Shown here: in pieces, positions 33,054 through 45,000 of the stretch
Layout: every line of letters starts with the position of its first letter
Numbering within the stretch: position 1 is the stretch's first letter
Origin: Chromobotia macracanthus
Taxonomy: Eukaryota; Chordata; Actinopteri; Cypriniformes; Botiidae
Assembly (NCBI GenBank): GCA_036877525.1
Contig: JAZGTH010000066.1
Coordinates: 8,034,001 to 8,098,000, forward strand
Length of the DNA stretch: 64,000 nt
Reading direction: 5' to 3'
Notes under the pieces: generated by a model
What the model was told of the DNA's origin: nothing
The model's database searches: none
The model's input: the letters and a program-made list of their open reading frames with translations, nothing else
Made by a program: the position numbers and the translations under genes

Positions 33054-33495
33054 GGTCATTTCTCTATCCAGGACCATGGGAACCTGTCACTGACAGCCCT
33101 GGCCCACCTATCTCACCGGACACCCCGGACTATGTGTTATGGTGTTTTATGTTTTGGGCGTCAGGAGCTGCTTTTAAGAGGGGGAGTTCTGTTACGTGTC
33201 TGTTTGTCATGTCGGTTTTGTTATTGTGTCGTCTTTTTTTTTTGAAGTCATGTTTTGTAGTTCATGTCCCAGATCTTTGTAGTTTTTAGTGTTACTCCAT
33301 CTTAATTGTGTCAAGGTGTTCCTTGTTTCCCCTGTTTAGTCTGTGTATAAATACCCCTGTGTTTGCCTTAGTATCTTGTCGGTTCTTGAATGTATCTGGT
33401 GTATTGGTCATTATATTCCTTATTCTATATTCATTATTTATTAAATAGGCATTTCGGTGAATTCTCTGTTTCATGATTTTGGACAACACATTACA
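33054..33495 (+). mobile_element. Gypsy-type LTR retrotransposon remnant: 3' end of internal region, polypurine tract and LTR
   Basis: The Pro/Gly-rich frame upstream resembles the extreme C-terminus of fish Gypsy polyproteins. A polypurine tract (AAGAGGGGGAG, just before 33188) is followed by an LTR from TGTTACGTGTC at 33190 to ACATTACA at 33495. The LTR contains a TATAAATA box near 33345. No 5' LTR or polymerase was found, so this is a truncated copy. Confidence 0.6.
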
Positions 33496-34430
33496 CTTCC
33501 TATAAGTGGCTTTATTTGTGGTGTAGAAGACAGTCTGGTTAACAGGAGGAATATGATAAAATAACAGTTCACCTGGTGATTCTATAATCTAGAATCACAC
33601 CTCTTCTATATGCCAACCTGAATTCTCCTGTACAGGCACAAGTTGCAAGCTAGCTCACATGATATGAAACACTATTGGAACAAATGTAACTATTTTCCAA
33701 GCAATCATTTGACATTTATATTTTTTAAACATGTTAAGTAATTGAAAAATGCATTCAACTTAATTTAATAATTTAGATTACATTACATATACTGTTGTAG
33801 TATAACCAGATAATAACATTTTCTATTATTTTGATTATACCTGCAAAACAAATGTTGAACAGATGTTGCGTTTGTGACAAAGCATGTGATGGGGAACATG
33901 GATGCTACAAAAGGATGCAGTACACAATAGCATTAGCGGTAGCTAGCAGTTGTCTAAGAAAAATAAGAACGTGAAAGTATTTTAGGGCAAGCAAAAGTAG
34001 TTCAAGCTCTGTGTGCCTCCCTGTCCAAGATATATCATCGGTGGAGACACACATGAGCTTTGTGTGCTTTGTTTGGGAGTGGAGCATGCATGGGAAGCTC
34101 TCAAGGGGGTCGCCTGTGGCAGCCCTCTGTAAGTAATTATACCAGATGTACCAGATGAAGACATTTTTTTAAATTAATTTTTGTAATCAACCACACTGAA
34201 TTTTACTTACTTTACATACAGTTTTTTTTATATGACTGTGACAGTCAGATTCCTACAGTGCTGTCAATCTAGCAGGATTAAACTCTCTCCTCTGTTCAGT
34301 GGAACACAGCGGAAACATGACAACTACAGAACATAAATCTAATCTCTAACCCATATAGAGTGAGGTTTCAGTTTGCTTTGAAGATACCAATTATAGGGTG
34401 TGTGTGTTAAATATATTGCCTGTCTGGTTA
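33496..34430. other. Non-coding, nothing recognised
   Basis: AT-rich sequence without a protein-like frame. Confidence 0.5.
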
Positions 34431-34660
34431 CTGGTACTAGTTAGTGAGTGGACTTATCAGAAAGTCACTGGTTCGATACCAGTGCGGGCAAGTAGCCACT
34501 GAAGTGCCCGTGAGCAAGGCACCTAATCCCCGATTTCTGCCCTGGGGCCAACAGTGCTACCCACTGCTGCAGGTGTGTATATGTGTGTATTTACGACTTG
34601 TAGTGTGTGTTTACTCTTTAATAGCAATGGGTTAAATGCAGAGGTTACATTTCAGGTATG
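34431..34660 (+). repeat. tRNA-derived SINE
   Basis: A perfect RNA polymerase III B box (GGTTCGATACC, 34470-34480) lies about 30 bases after an A-box-like TAGTGAGTGG. The body then reads GTGAGCAAGGCACCTAATCC, CCCACTGCTGC and GGGTTAAATGCAGAGG, a well-known body of fish SINE-type repeats. It does not fold into a full tRNA and lacks an anticodon arm, so it is not a tRNA gene. Confidence 0.65.
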
Positions 34661-35510
34661 GGTTACCATACTTGACAAATATGTCACTTTCAATCAAACC
34701 ATGGTGAATCCCTAAGAGTATTGGCCAAGTAACCACAATGTGCACCTGGACCAAAACTGGCATTGCAGCTAAAGAGGTGGGGTCTTCCTACATGCCTGCT
34801 AGCCTGTAGGTGTGATTGGGAACAGATTTCCCAAATTCTGACATGGCATCACCTGCCTGAGCTGATGGATCGCGCTCTTATTCCATCAATCCTCACCTGC
34901 AGGAGAAAGGGCGACACGTGAGGAAATTTATTATGATATGTGACACCACTGTATCCAGCCAATCACAGGAATCCTTCTTAGTGATATTATATTAATACCT
35001 GCCCTATGAGAAAACTAGGCAGATTCTTTTAAAAAAAGATTTTTTAGGTGGTGTGACATTGACACTGCTAATAGCAGATACTTTATTTTATTCCCCAAGA
35101 AAAGGCACCATGCAAAACAAATCTTTGAAGTAAAAGAGTAAGAGCAGTTTTTTTTTAATTAATAGAGTGGGTTTTTACAATTTTTTTTACAAATTTACTT
35201 GTATAGCAAAAAATGCAATTAAAATAATTTCTTTCTAATCTTAATCCTAGTACTATACCCTCTCCCAAAAAGCAAGAAAATTCTAAAAGAATGTTGTTCG
35301 GATATTAATATAATGTCCTCAACTCTCTGAGGATTTTATGGATAGTTAAGAACCTTCTGCTACTTTTATGAATCTGGGAAGTCAGGTGTGTGTTATCTCT
35401 CACTTTTGTCAATGCCCTGCGCCAATCTGTCTACGATTGTCCAACTGCAAAATTAACAGTCCTGAACAGGCTACCAATGTGTGACCAATTCCTAAGTCCT
35501 CTATGAGCAC
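34661..35510. other. Non-coding, nothing recognised
   Basis: No gene. The sequence is T-rich and A-rich with no clear repeat structure. Confidence 0.45.
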
Positions 35511-36180
35511 AAGCCTGAGAGACTGCTGATTACTGAACTTAGCTTAGGGTTTTGTAAATTGTTAATATTGCTTCTAGCTATATGATAGAATTACAGTCCT
35601 AAAGACTACTACTTTATTTCTCATTCTCTTTCATTCTCTTTCATTTTGTAATTTCCAGGTAATTGTAGTGTATATATTTTGTGTATGTATTTTATTCTTG
35701 TGTATTGCATTTATGGTACTATTGCAAATCCCTTATACCTCTGTCCCATAAGATCCCCTAAGTTATCTTTCTATATGCCACCTCCATATAAGCTGAAATG
35801 GCATATCTTGCTTAATACCTTAATACCTATCATCTTGTTAATTGACTACACATCACAGTCTGTGACTCGTGTGACGTACATACTGTTTTAGTAGTCAGTC
35901 TAAATACTTTACCCTCTCATAGACAACTGAGAGAGGTAGGCGCCTTTGCACGTAATGACAGGTATTTTTTAATGCATGCCTATTTATTTAAATGGTCCAA
36001 ATGTGTTGTAGTTTTTAGTGGTTCAGTCAATTCTTTATTCATTAACTACAAACCTAGTAAACCTAATTAGTTTTATTAATATGCATCTCACATATTTTTT
36101 CTGTATTTTATTTTTTTATGTTAAGCTGCTTTGAAGCAATGCAACATTGTAAAAGGCGCTGTATAAATAAAATTGAATTG
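35511..36180 (+). repeat. Dispersed repeat, longest copy (copy 2)
   Basis: The fullest copy of the family also present at 2431-2776, 36588-36860 and, inverted, 38490-38941. It ends in the L2-like tail AGCTGCTTTGAAGCAATG...GCTGTATAAATAAAATTGAATTG. The 5' half (to about 35830) carries the CTATATGCCACCTCCATATA segment shared with copies 3 and 4. Confidence 0.8.
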
Positions 36181-36587
36181 GTAAGGCCTTATAACTTCTG
36201 TCCATGCCAAGAGAGTTGACACACAATACTGTTTTGAGATTTCAGCTTTTTTAGCTTCTGTAAGACTCGATGGAGACTGGCTGTTCTAATCCTCCTCCAC
36301 CCAGTTTCATTAGCCAAGAGGACTAAAGTGATTAGCAACATAAGGTTCCTCCAAAGAATGAGTGGTATTACCAAGTGATTTTCATAAAGAACTATTGTTC
36401 TCCTTTGAATCAAACTTTGAATCACACTTACGCAAAGGGTTTCTGAGACTTGCTGTACAGATGAAAATGAAAAACAACACAAACATTTTGATATGTAACA
36501 GTCACCACCGGTATATCTATACAGGTAATGGCTGATCAGTTATGAAGACATTGTTTTACTTTGACGTTGTTTTACTTTGATGTTGTT

Positions 36588-36860
36588 ACTATTGCAAATC
36601 ATATATACCACGTCCCATAAAATGTTGTCTTTTTATATGCCATCTCCATGTAAGCTGGAACGGCATATCTTGCTTAATGATTTTGTATTTTTATTGGTTC
36701 AGTCAACCCTTCAGTCATAAACCTACTTTAAACCTATTATGCCTAATTAGTTTTATTAATATACATCTCACACATTATTTGCAATAATACCATGTATTTC
36801 TGTAGTGAACAGCTGCTTTGAAACAATGTAACGTTGTAAAAAGCACTATATAAATCAAAC
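36588..36860 (+). repeat. Dispersed repeat, copy 3 (internally deleted)
   Basis: Same family and orientation as 35511-36180. It joins the ATATCTTGCTTAAT segment directly to the GTATTTTTATTGGTTCAGTC segment, lacking the ~170 bases between them in copy 2. Confidence 0.8.
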
Positions 36861-38254
36861 TATAACTAAATTGTTTTCTTGGTCTGTATTGCCTACAAGA
36901 TCATGCAAACTCTAGAATCATGGATGTCAAATTAGCGTTTAATGTGATAATTTCAAACTTTTCCTAAACTGTCCCAGACTTTGGAAGACCACATATAACA
37001 AAGGTAAAATAAATAAATTATATAATTAATATCCTACAGAAATATAATTTAACAATATAACTAATTTAACAATCTCATAAGGAACTGTTTATTTAGTTAT
37101 GTTTTTATATTAATTAACTTTTTATATTATTTCTAAATTAATTTTTTGCTCTCTATTTATTTTATTTTACCTGTCATTCTTTATTCCTGTTATATTTTTA
37201 ATGTCTGAAATGTATTTGTTTATTTCATGTATATTTCTTTATGTTCATAGCATCCTGTGTTGAAGAGTTGAATGCTTAAAGACTTAAAGTCTGAGATATC
37301 TAAAAGGATTTACCAACATCTGATATACTGACCTACTAAGTATACTAACCGTTACTTATCTGGTTTTATTGTAATCAGCAAAGAGCAATTAGAAAGCTAT
37401 AACATCAAACAGAATTACAAAAAACTGCACACCTCTACCAAAATATATAAGCAGTTAAATAAAATTGCCTCCACTGAAATTATTCCAAAGATGATGATAT
37501 TATTATTATTAATAATAATATTAATAACTAAAATAATTAATACATTTAGTGTTCACGTGAACTTACTGCAAATGCAAGTGTACTTTGATGGCTGTTGTTG
37601 TTTGACCTCTCTGGGGACAGAGGCATGTTATACAGAAAATACTTCACATGTAATTAAATAAGTAGTGTTCATGTTTTGGGCTCATCTGTGTGTCTGTCCA
37701 TTGTATGTTTTATTAATAAGGTGTATACTGAATTTGGCCTTTTTATAACATTGTCTTAATACATAAGTTGGGTTTCTATGGGACAAACTGTTTCAAACAA
37801 AAATATTGCCTTTCCACTTGGATTATGATGCCGTTGTCTTAGCAGTAGATGGCTGTTGACCCTGGTTAAGCCACATTAAGCGTTTTCCATATTTAGTGTT
37901 TTCTGCCCAATGGCACAAATCCACAAATTCCTCTTTTTGAGTTTTCTTTCTCAGATGACATTGTGTAGAAGCATAGCCCAGGCTTGTCTCCTTGTTGGTT
38001 TGTGCATCCTCTTGCACAACTAGTGTGTGACATCACACAAAAACTATAAATAGTGCATCTCTTATTGACAGGAGTAACTTCATGTGCCAGAGGTCCACTC
38101 TTTAATGAATTAGTTATCAGCCAGTATCTGGGCCACAGTCTCTCTCCTGATTACCACATTATGATTACCACATACACAGCTAGGGAATAAACCCCTTTAA
38201 AAGGTTCTTTAGTAGCATTAGATAGTAAACCCTTTATTGCTTCTGAAAGAAATT
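36861..38254. other. Non-coding AT-rich DNA
   Basis: No gene. An ATT/AAT-rich low-complexity stretch lies at 37495-37530. Confidence 0.5.
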
Positions 38255-38480
38255 TCAACAGTCTCAGGTTGCAAGTGTAACTCTGTTCCCTGAAAAGGGA
38301 GCGAGATGCTATATTGTACGACACTTTGGGAAATGCTGTAAAGCACATGGGCAACTAGTCCAATCCTAAATTGTGTTACATCAGTAATGATGTTTTTGAC
38401 GGCAAAACACAGAAACTATAAAAGGAATGCTGGCCTTTAATAGCTTGAAGCGAGCTGGTCCCAGGAATGCAGGAGATGTG
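38255..38480 (+). repeat. Dispersed fish repeat (GTTCCCTGAAAAGGGAGCGAGATGCT type)
   Basis: The opening wording, with its own short palindrome TTCCCTGAAAAGGGA, is familiar from a widespread fish transposon-derived repeat. The class is not certain. Confidence 0.4.
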
Positions 38481-38489
38481 GCAAAGGTA

Positions 38490-38941
38490 CAATTCAATTT
38501 AATTCAATTCCATTTGTTTACATATAATGAAAAATAAATCACAAGAAACAGAAAAATTGCAAATGTATTATTTTGAAAGGGGAATGTATTCAGACGGACA
38601 GATTGTAACATTATGTACTTCTAAGACTATGCAACATTTAGTCACTTAACATGACAGAAGGTATCATATTAAGCAAGATATGCCATTCCAGCTTACATGG
38701 AGATGGCACTTAGAAAAATATCACATTTTATAGGATAGTAGTATAAGGTATTTGCAATAATACCATAAAATATATGAACATTGCATAATGAAAGAGAATG
38801 GGAGACACAGAAACAGCAGAGTAAATAAATAGTAGAGCCTTTAGGACTGTAGTTAGATCATTATGTTAAAAGTAATATTAACAACTTACAAAACCCTAAG
38901 CCAAGTTAAATATCAGCAGTCTCCCAGTAAGCAAGCCTGGG
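38490..38941 (-). repeat. Dispersed repeat, copy 4, inverted
   Basis: Reverse orientation relative to copies 1-3: tail first (AATTCAATTTAATTCAATTCC), then the complement of the CCATGTAAGCTGG and GGTATTTGCAATA segments, ending at the complement of GAGACTGCTGAT. With copy 2 it forms a large inverted pair spaced by about 2.3 kb. Confidence 0.75.
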
Positions 38942-40638
38942 ACAGGGTGACAGTGCATGTATAGATGGAGAAAAACCTTGGAAAAAGCCAGGCTCATCTG
39001 GGAGTTCTCCTCTGCATGTTAAAGCTGCAATTTGTAACCTTCTTGGATAAAAACGGAGAACTGATAACACTGATTTGTAACACTGCTGTAAATAGGCAGG
39101 GAACTAAAATGTAAAATCTAACTGAGTTGGAGGTAAGTAAGTGGATAATATGAAGTTTAATAAATAAGTACATCATATTCCCACTAATTTTGGGTGATAG
39201 ATGTTATGCATGTAATCTTCTTAAATTGTCTAAGGATGATCGACTAGTTGACCCAGAAATGGGACTAGTGTCAGGTGAAACTGAATGGAGAATGGTCGGG
39301 TTTTGCTCACTGTTGGATACAAATTTCGAAGTTCTGGGTACTAAATGGTTAAAGAAGAATTTTAACTGTAAAAATCAGGAAGCTACTGCTTAATTTTTTT
39401 GTGGGCTAATTGTCAAGTGCTATTGCACTTTAGTGAAAATAACTTAACTTGATTTCAAAATGCATTATCTTGTTATACATATAGGTTGCCTCATATTTAA
39501 AGACTTTCATGAGAAAGTTAAAATGACAAAGTGACAGCATAATTGTATTAGCATCACCCTAAAGAACCAAAAAACCTTATTGTTTAGAAAATTAAAAATA
39601 CTTTAAATATTCAAAATAGTCAAGCTCTCTTTGTTTCTCTTGATTGTTGAAAAGTTTCATACATTCAATATTTATTCAGTGCGTTAGAATGGCCTCCAAA
39701 GGCTTTTGTTCGGTGTTCTCATTAATGCTTGTATTAATTTTCTTTTTTTTTATTCTGGCGGCTTTGTAGTTTGTGGCTTCTTGTTGTGGGATTTCCACTG
39801 GGAGCTAGAGCACATTTTAATATGTGAGAATAGTCTACTTTATTGTCTGCTCTTATGAGTTAATGCTGCTTCCAGAGAGAATTCTTCTGCTAAATAAGAA
39901 AATCAGCAATGAGGGCCATTTTGAGCACTTAACTGAGATATGTGTGCAGTGGTGGAACACACTATAGCTACAAAATACACTCCGTCCATGTTGCATATAT
40001 TTTATTATAAATAAATAAATACTGTAGTGTTAAGAAACGTCCGCTTCTAGAAACATTTAAACATTCAGCCTCTGACAGTGAGCTGATTAGACAGATGCAA
40101 TTGACCTGAGCCGAAAGGGGACGCTGTTGAATTTTTAAAGCGCAAATCCGCAGATATGTAACAACTCCGAACACAATTTGAAAGTGAAAATAAATATATA
40201 AATCAAACAAAGTAACAATCATATTAAAACAACAATTTCACACCTGTCTGGATTTTTAATAGTATTAGCCTATTATTATACAAAACTTACATGGCTGTCT
40301 CAAACATTAACCACATTTAAAACAATATTTGACTTAAAACATTTTGAATGTATATCAAACAGTAATAAATGGCCAATTGAAAAGTCATACATATTAAAAT
40401 CAGTTATTAGCATTTAAATAATGGAATTTATAATCACATAATTCAGTAATCAGGTATTTTCATACATGTTGTATTTTTATGTCGGACAAATGCATAATCT
40501 TAAACGACCACGCTTTAAATAAAAGAAACAATTGTCAGTAAACAATTAAACTCGTCGTTTAGCTCTTGTCAGTTCTGACGGTTCGTAAAACTTATTTATT
40601 TTCTATTATGTAAATTAACACTCCGATTCAGCGAGCCT
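38942..40638. other. Upstream region of maf, non-coding
   Basis: 39640-39940 is unique-looking and less AT-rich in part, so it could be a conserved upstream enhancer; this is inference. No other gene was seen. Confidence 0.45.
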
Positions 40639-40730
40639 ATTGGCTACGAGTCCGAGTCAATTTCGTATTTCAAACCTGACGTCAGGGTGGCTATAAAACT
40701 GAGCATTGCTTTTACTCCTATGTTTGGTGA
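40639..40730 (+). promoter_or_regulatory. maf: maf core promoter: inverted CCAAT, CRE, TATA box
   Basis: An inverted CCAAT (ATTGG) lies at 40639-40643, a palindromic full CRE (TGACGTCA) at 40677-40684 and a consensus TATAAAA at 40692-40698. The spacing is textbook and predicts transcription starting at about 40720-40730, giving a leader of roughly 350 nt. The CRE points to CREB/ATF-type control. Confidence 0.85.
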
Positions 40731-40828
40731 ACCTTTAAAAACTCTAGAACAAATCTGGAGTATTTTTTCCAGTTAAGAATCCAACTGCCCATCACATACC
40801 TGTAACGGTAACGGAAAAAACTGAAGCC

Positions 40829-40864
40829 ATGCAGTGTTAAATGTTTGCGCAGACACTCGCGTGA
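40829..40864 (+). promoter_or_regulatory. maf: Two abutting upstream ORFs in the maf leader
   Basis: An ATG at 40829 in good context (G at -3) codes three residues and stops at 40838-40840. The next base starts a second ATG (40841), coding seven residues to TGA at 40862-40864. These are the only upstream ATGs between the predicted start site and the main ATG. They could limit translation of the main frame. Confidence 0.7.
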
Positions 40865-40990
40865 AAAGAGAGAGGGCTGGAGACGCACGAGCTTCTGAGT
40901 CTGTGCGCGAAAGGCGAAAAAGCGCAGATTTAAAAGATACTACTAATAATCTGTCAGCTCTCGAGAAACCTTTATTAAATAAAGAAATCA

Positions 40991-41003
40991 GGCTGACTCA
41001 CGC
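40991..41003 (+). promoter_or_regulatory. maf: MARE-like site in the maf leader
   Basis: GGCTGACTCACGC contains the 5' half (GCTGA) and the TGACTCA core of the Maf recognition element; the 3' half departs from consensus. Autoregulation by the encoded protein is inferred. Confidence 0.35.
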
Positions 41004-41070
41004 TGTCTCGAACCCGAGCACTCTGACAGCTGCTCTTCATCCTGTTTGGAGGACTGTCAACAGCAAAAGG

Positions 41071-42030
41071 ATGGCATCACAACTGGCAATCAGCAGCTCC
41101 GACCTGCCCACCAGTCCTCTGGCCATGGAATATGTTAATGACTTCGATCTGATGAAGTTTGAAGTGAAAAGGGAGCCGGAGGAGCCCGATCGCAGCATCA
41201 GTAAGTGCAGACGTCTGATCGCCGGGGGATCCCTATCTTCCACCCCGATGAGCACGCCTTGTAGCTCGGTTCCCCCTTCCCCAAGCTTCTCGGTGCCCAG
41301 TCCGGGATCCGGGAGCGAACAGAAGTCGCACCTGGAGGATTTTTATTGGATGACCGGTTACCAACAGCAGCTCAACCCAGAGGCTTTGGGTTTCAGCCCC
41401 GAAGACGCAGTGGAGGCGCTGATCAACAGCAGTCACCAGCTCCAGAGTTTTGACGGCTATGCCAGAGGGCAGCAGTTTACCAGCGCAGCCGGGGCAGGAA
41501 GCGCCATGGACGGAGAGGAGATGGGATCCGCCGCCGCGGTGGTGTCCGCAGTCATCGCCGCCGCTGCAGCCCAGAACGCGGCACCACACCACCATCATCA
41601 CCACCACCCCGCCGGTACTCATTCGACACCCGGGGTCCAGTCCAACTGCAACTCTGTCAACCACCAACAAATGCACCTTAACGATCGCTTCTCGGACGAG
41701 CAGTTGATGACAATGTCTGTGCGCGAGCTTAATCGTCAGCTACGGGGGATCAGCAAAGAGGAGGCCATCCGACTCAAACAAAAAAGGAGAACCCTCAAAA
41801 ACAGAGGCTATGCCCAGTCGTGTCGCTATAAGAGGGTCCAGCAGAAGCACGTTCTGGAAGGCGAGAAGACCCATCTCATTCAGCAGGTGGACCACCTCAA
41901 GAAGGAGCTCTCCAGACTGGTGCGCGAAAGAGACGGGTACAAAGAAAAATATGAGAATCTCATCAGCAGCGGCGTCAGAGAAAACGGATCGAGCAGCGAT
42001 AACCCTTCGTCTCCGGAGTTTATCATGTGA
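41071..42030 (+). CDS. maf: Transcription factor Maf (c-Maf), large Maf bZIP, short isoform
   Basis: A nuclear bZIP protein that binds MARE sites (TGCTGACTCAGCA) as a dimer and controls lens, kidney, limb and immune differentiation genes in vertebrates. 319 aa. The N-terminal activation domain (1-~115) has SPLAMEYVNDFDLMKFEVK, a SUMO consensus VKRE (Lys33), the GSK3-type Ser/Thr-Pro cluster (54-71) and FYWMTGYQQQLNPEAL. Next come the EDAVEALI helix (111-118), an Ala run (163-167) and a 7-His tract (173-179). The Gly-rich linker of mammals is much shorter here. The extended homology region starts at RFSDEQL (206), the basic region is RRTLKNRGYAQSCRYKR (239-255) and the leucine zipper ~263-298. 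The conserved N-terminus MASQLA fixes the start at 41071; the frame is open further upstream but not conserved. The end SSPEFIM is that of the c-Maf short form. Confidence 0.97.
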   Translation: MASQLAISSSDLPTSPLAMEYVNDFDLMKFEVKREPEEPDRSISKCRRLIAGGSLSSTPMSTPCSSVPPSPSFSVPSPGSGSEQKSHLEDFYWMTGYQQQLNPEALGFSPEDAVEALINSSHQLQSFDGYARGQQFTSAAGAGSAMDGEEMGSAAAVVSAVIAAAAAQNAAPHHHHHHHPAGTHSTPGVQSNCNSVNHQQMHLNDRFSDEQLMTMSVRELNRQLRGISKEEAIRLKQKRRTLKNRGYAQSCRYKRVQQKHVLEGEKTHLIQQVDHLKKELSRLVRERDGYKEKYENLISSGVRENGSSSDNPSSPEFIM

Positions 42031-42032
42031 GT
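42025..42032 (+). promoter_or_regulatory. maf: Splice donor overlapping the maf stop codon
   Basis: AT|GTGAGT, with the exon ending at 42026, is a strong donor. Splicing there would remove the Met-stop end and add an alternative C-terminus from a second exon, as described for MAF in mammals. I did not find that exon downstream in the window. Confidence 0.65.
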
Positions 42033-45000
42033 TTATTGGCACTTAATAGAGAAGTGATTTCACCTGGTTAAACACATTTCAAAAGTGTTTTTACGCGCAA
42101 TATTTTCTTGTTTTGTTTTATCTGGCGCGCTGGAGGCATTTGTCTTTTCCCTTTTAATTGTTTTTTTTTTTTTTTACATTTGTTGCCACATTTAGAAAAC
42201 AATTATGTAAAAAAGTATGAAGTAATTAAGCTTTAGAAATTAATCTAAATAATGTTTGATTCTCAATGTTGGATAGGACATCATTTTCATCGCTGAGTGT
42301 TTTCTTTTATGTTTTATTTATCTTGAACGTGTAACATGTGAACGTACCTTCATTTAACATTCTCTCTGTTATCCTGTGCCTGTTGTTGCGTAACTTTTGT
42401 TAACATTTTGGTAAAGTTCATATGACACATGCTGGTTACGTGCGTGGGATCTACACACTCTCTGAATGAATGGAGATCTGTATGAACTAAAAATGTGTCT
42501 AAGCAGGTCATTTCTCCCACACGTTTCTTACGTGAGTGAGATTGTACCATCTGTTGTGCTGATGTAAAGAACGCATTCAATAATATATTTATTTCTGCTC
42601 TACATATGTCATGATCGACCTCACATGCTGGTCATGTTGGCTGACGATGTTGGCTTTTTGCTTCCTTTACCTAAACGAATTGAAATTAATTGCTCCGGCA
42701 TTACATTCATGTTTTTATTGTCTATTCTTATCCACAAGTGTATTCATCCTTTATACGCAGCCTCTCATCTTCTCAATTGTTGTAGGTACCCATTTAGTTA
42801 AAGTAGGTGGATTTATGTCGTGGGAAGAAAAAAGACCGTTGTGTGATCATTATATATAACTCCAGTGATACACATTTCACGTGACAAGTTTGTCACTTCA
42901 CATACTGCTATTTTTAATTATTCTCATTAAAGAGAAGAATATTGTATATTAATGAAGAATCAAGAGTGTCTTGGCACGTGTTCGAATTACTTCACTCAAA
43001 ACTGTTTAGGGGTTTATTGTAATAAAAATGTTACAAAATTTGTAATACATTGTATTATAAATATTTAGGAGTTAGTCACTTTAAAGCATTTTACTTTCAT
43101 AAGGTTGGAAATAAAATGTTCAGAAAACTCAATACTAGTTATTCTTGTGTAGCGTACATTAATACATATAATCAACACTGGCCAATTAATCGGTAATAAA
43201 TATTATCATTAATTGCCCAAAGTTGATTATACAAATTGGAACACTGTTTTAGTTCACCCATACATATTAATTATAAAGCAAATGATTTTTTATATTAAAG
43301 ACAAATTGAAAATAGAATTATACATTTTTAATGTTTGATAGCTTTGAGAAAAGGATTTCACTTGTTGCTGTGTGACAGTTCGCTTGAATTGCACAAGATG
43401 ATGGAAAAATCTGGTTTGTTTAGATTGTAAAAAAGGTTACATAATATCAGACATTTAAAATTACTTTGACAAATATTTTTTAATCTTATTTTATATACTA
43501 ACATTTTATTACAAATAACAAGCACTTGCACTTAAGGTGGTTATTTCTTAATTATTTTGCTAAATACACATTAAAAAATCAAAGGGTAAATCGACCCATT
43601 CCTTGAATGTTTGAGGAACTCAAGCAGCTAAAGTTAATTGGATAAACACAATTATTTTTCTATGAAATTAAAAAAATAAGTTACCTTCTAGACCAACCCT
43701 AACTCTAGACATACCCTCAACCATCATCCACCAGTCACCCGTAAAGTTACAATTACATAACCTGTTTCAATAAACAGCAACCTGTTTCTTAATGTCAATT
43801 ATAATACGTTTTCTTTCATACTGTTCTCAGAGCATCACTACTGTCAGTTCTAGAACAATTAATCAATCTTGTTATAATAAACAGGATGTGAGCAAACAGC
43901 TGCAACATAAATAGTGAAATGAGGTCTGTATATGTGAGATGTCTAAATTTGGGCTGTTTGTTGAAAATGTAATAGCTCATCAGCACAATGATCATTTGAA
44001 TTACAAATAGATGATGCAAGTGCCTTAGAATCTGAATTTCTCAGAATATGGTGTGCTATCTTACATATAATAGTCTCTGAGCTCAGGGGAAAGGCTGAAA
44101 ACGGAAAAGGAAAAATCCCATATATATTGAATTATTGAGTGAGTTATTATTAAGTGTTAATTTTTACACACTGGCGTTAAAGTATTTGTGATACAGCCTT
44201 TTCTAATTCTAAAAGCGCAAAACATTCTGTGGTGTAGGATCCTAGGTCATCTGTATCTCTCCATGCTAAACTTTTCTATTTAAAGTAATTATATGGGGAG
44301 TTTATGTCCCTGCCCTGTTCGTTCAACATCTGCAGACATGCCTACTGTTCCTGGGCCCTTCTTTGCCTCTGTAAACCTGAGGTTTAGAGCAGCTATTTAA
44401 GATACTCCAGAAAGGTTTCCATGTACTTGCAGGAGATGCTAGTGTGATTAAAAAAATCAGGCATGCAAAAAACAGTCAAAGGTTTAAAATATGGTTTTAA
44501 GAAATTAGTTAAGGCAATAATCCCCCTATGCCATTGTTTTTTTTTCAAAAGGAAATTTAAACAGGGCTAGCTGAGCAGACTGTCCAGGCTTTTCTTTTGA
44601 CTACGGCTGTTATGCTTTAAAAAAAGGAAAAAGCTCCATGTCCCTCTTAATCTGAATGATTTTCTTCCATTAAGACACAAAAAGAGATCTTAGGGACTAT
44701 ATATATTTATTAATAAATATACTACTATTGTAGTGTTTTGCATGTTGTGCATGTTATAATTTAATCTCAAAGTGCTAAAGGTTTAATTATGTGCAGTGGT
44801 GTTGCATTTTCGTGCTCCACTTTCTGACTTTACAATCGAAACTGTGACACAACTGTCACATTGCAATCCAGTTCATTTCCTCTTTGAAGTCTGTGCAGGG
44901 GTAAAAAGGGATTTCCCAATTGTTTCCATCTCTACAGAATAACTATTTCATATAATATATTAATACAGGTCTGATACTGTCACGATTTGCTGTCAGGTCT

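Noticed and set aside
34431..34520. tRNA gene
   Set aside because: It has A and B boxes but no cloverleaf, and it continues into a known SINE-type body.
36955..36990. Missing right end of the Tc1 element (AACTGTCCCA string)
   Set aside because: 35 kb away and not followed by the rest of the terminus; belongs to another decayed repeat.
40834..41070. N-terminal extension of maf by 79 codons
   Set aside because: The frame is open but starts at GTG, has no conserved features and lies in the leader; the family N-terminus begins at 41071.
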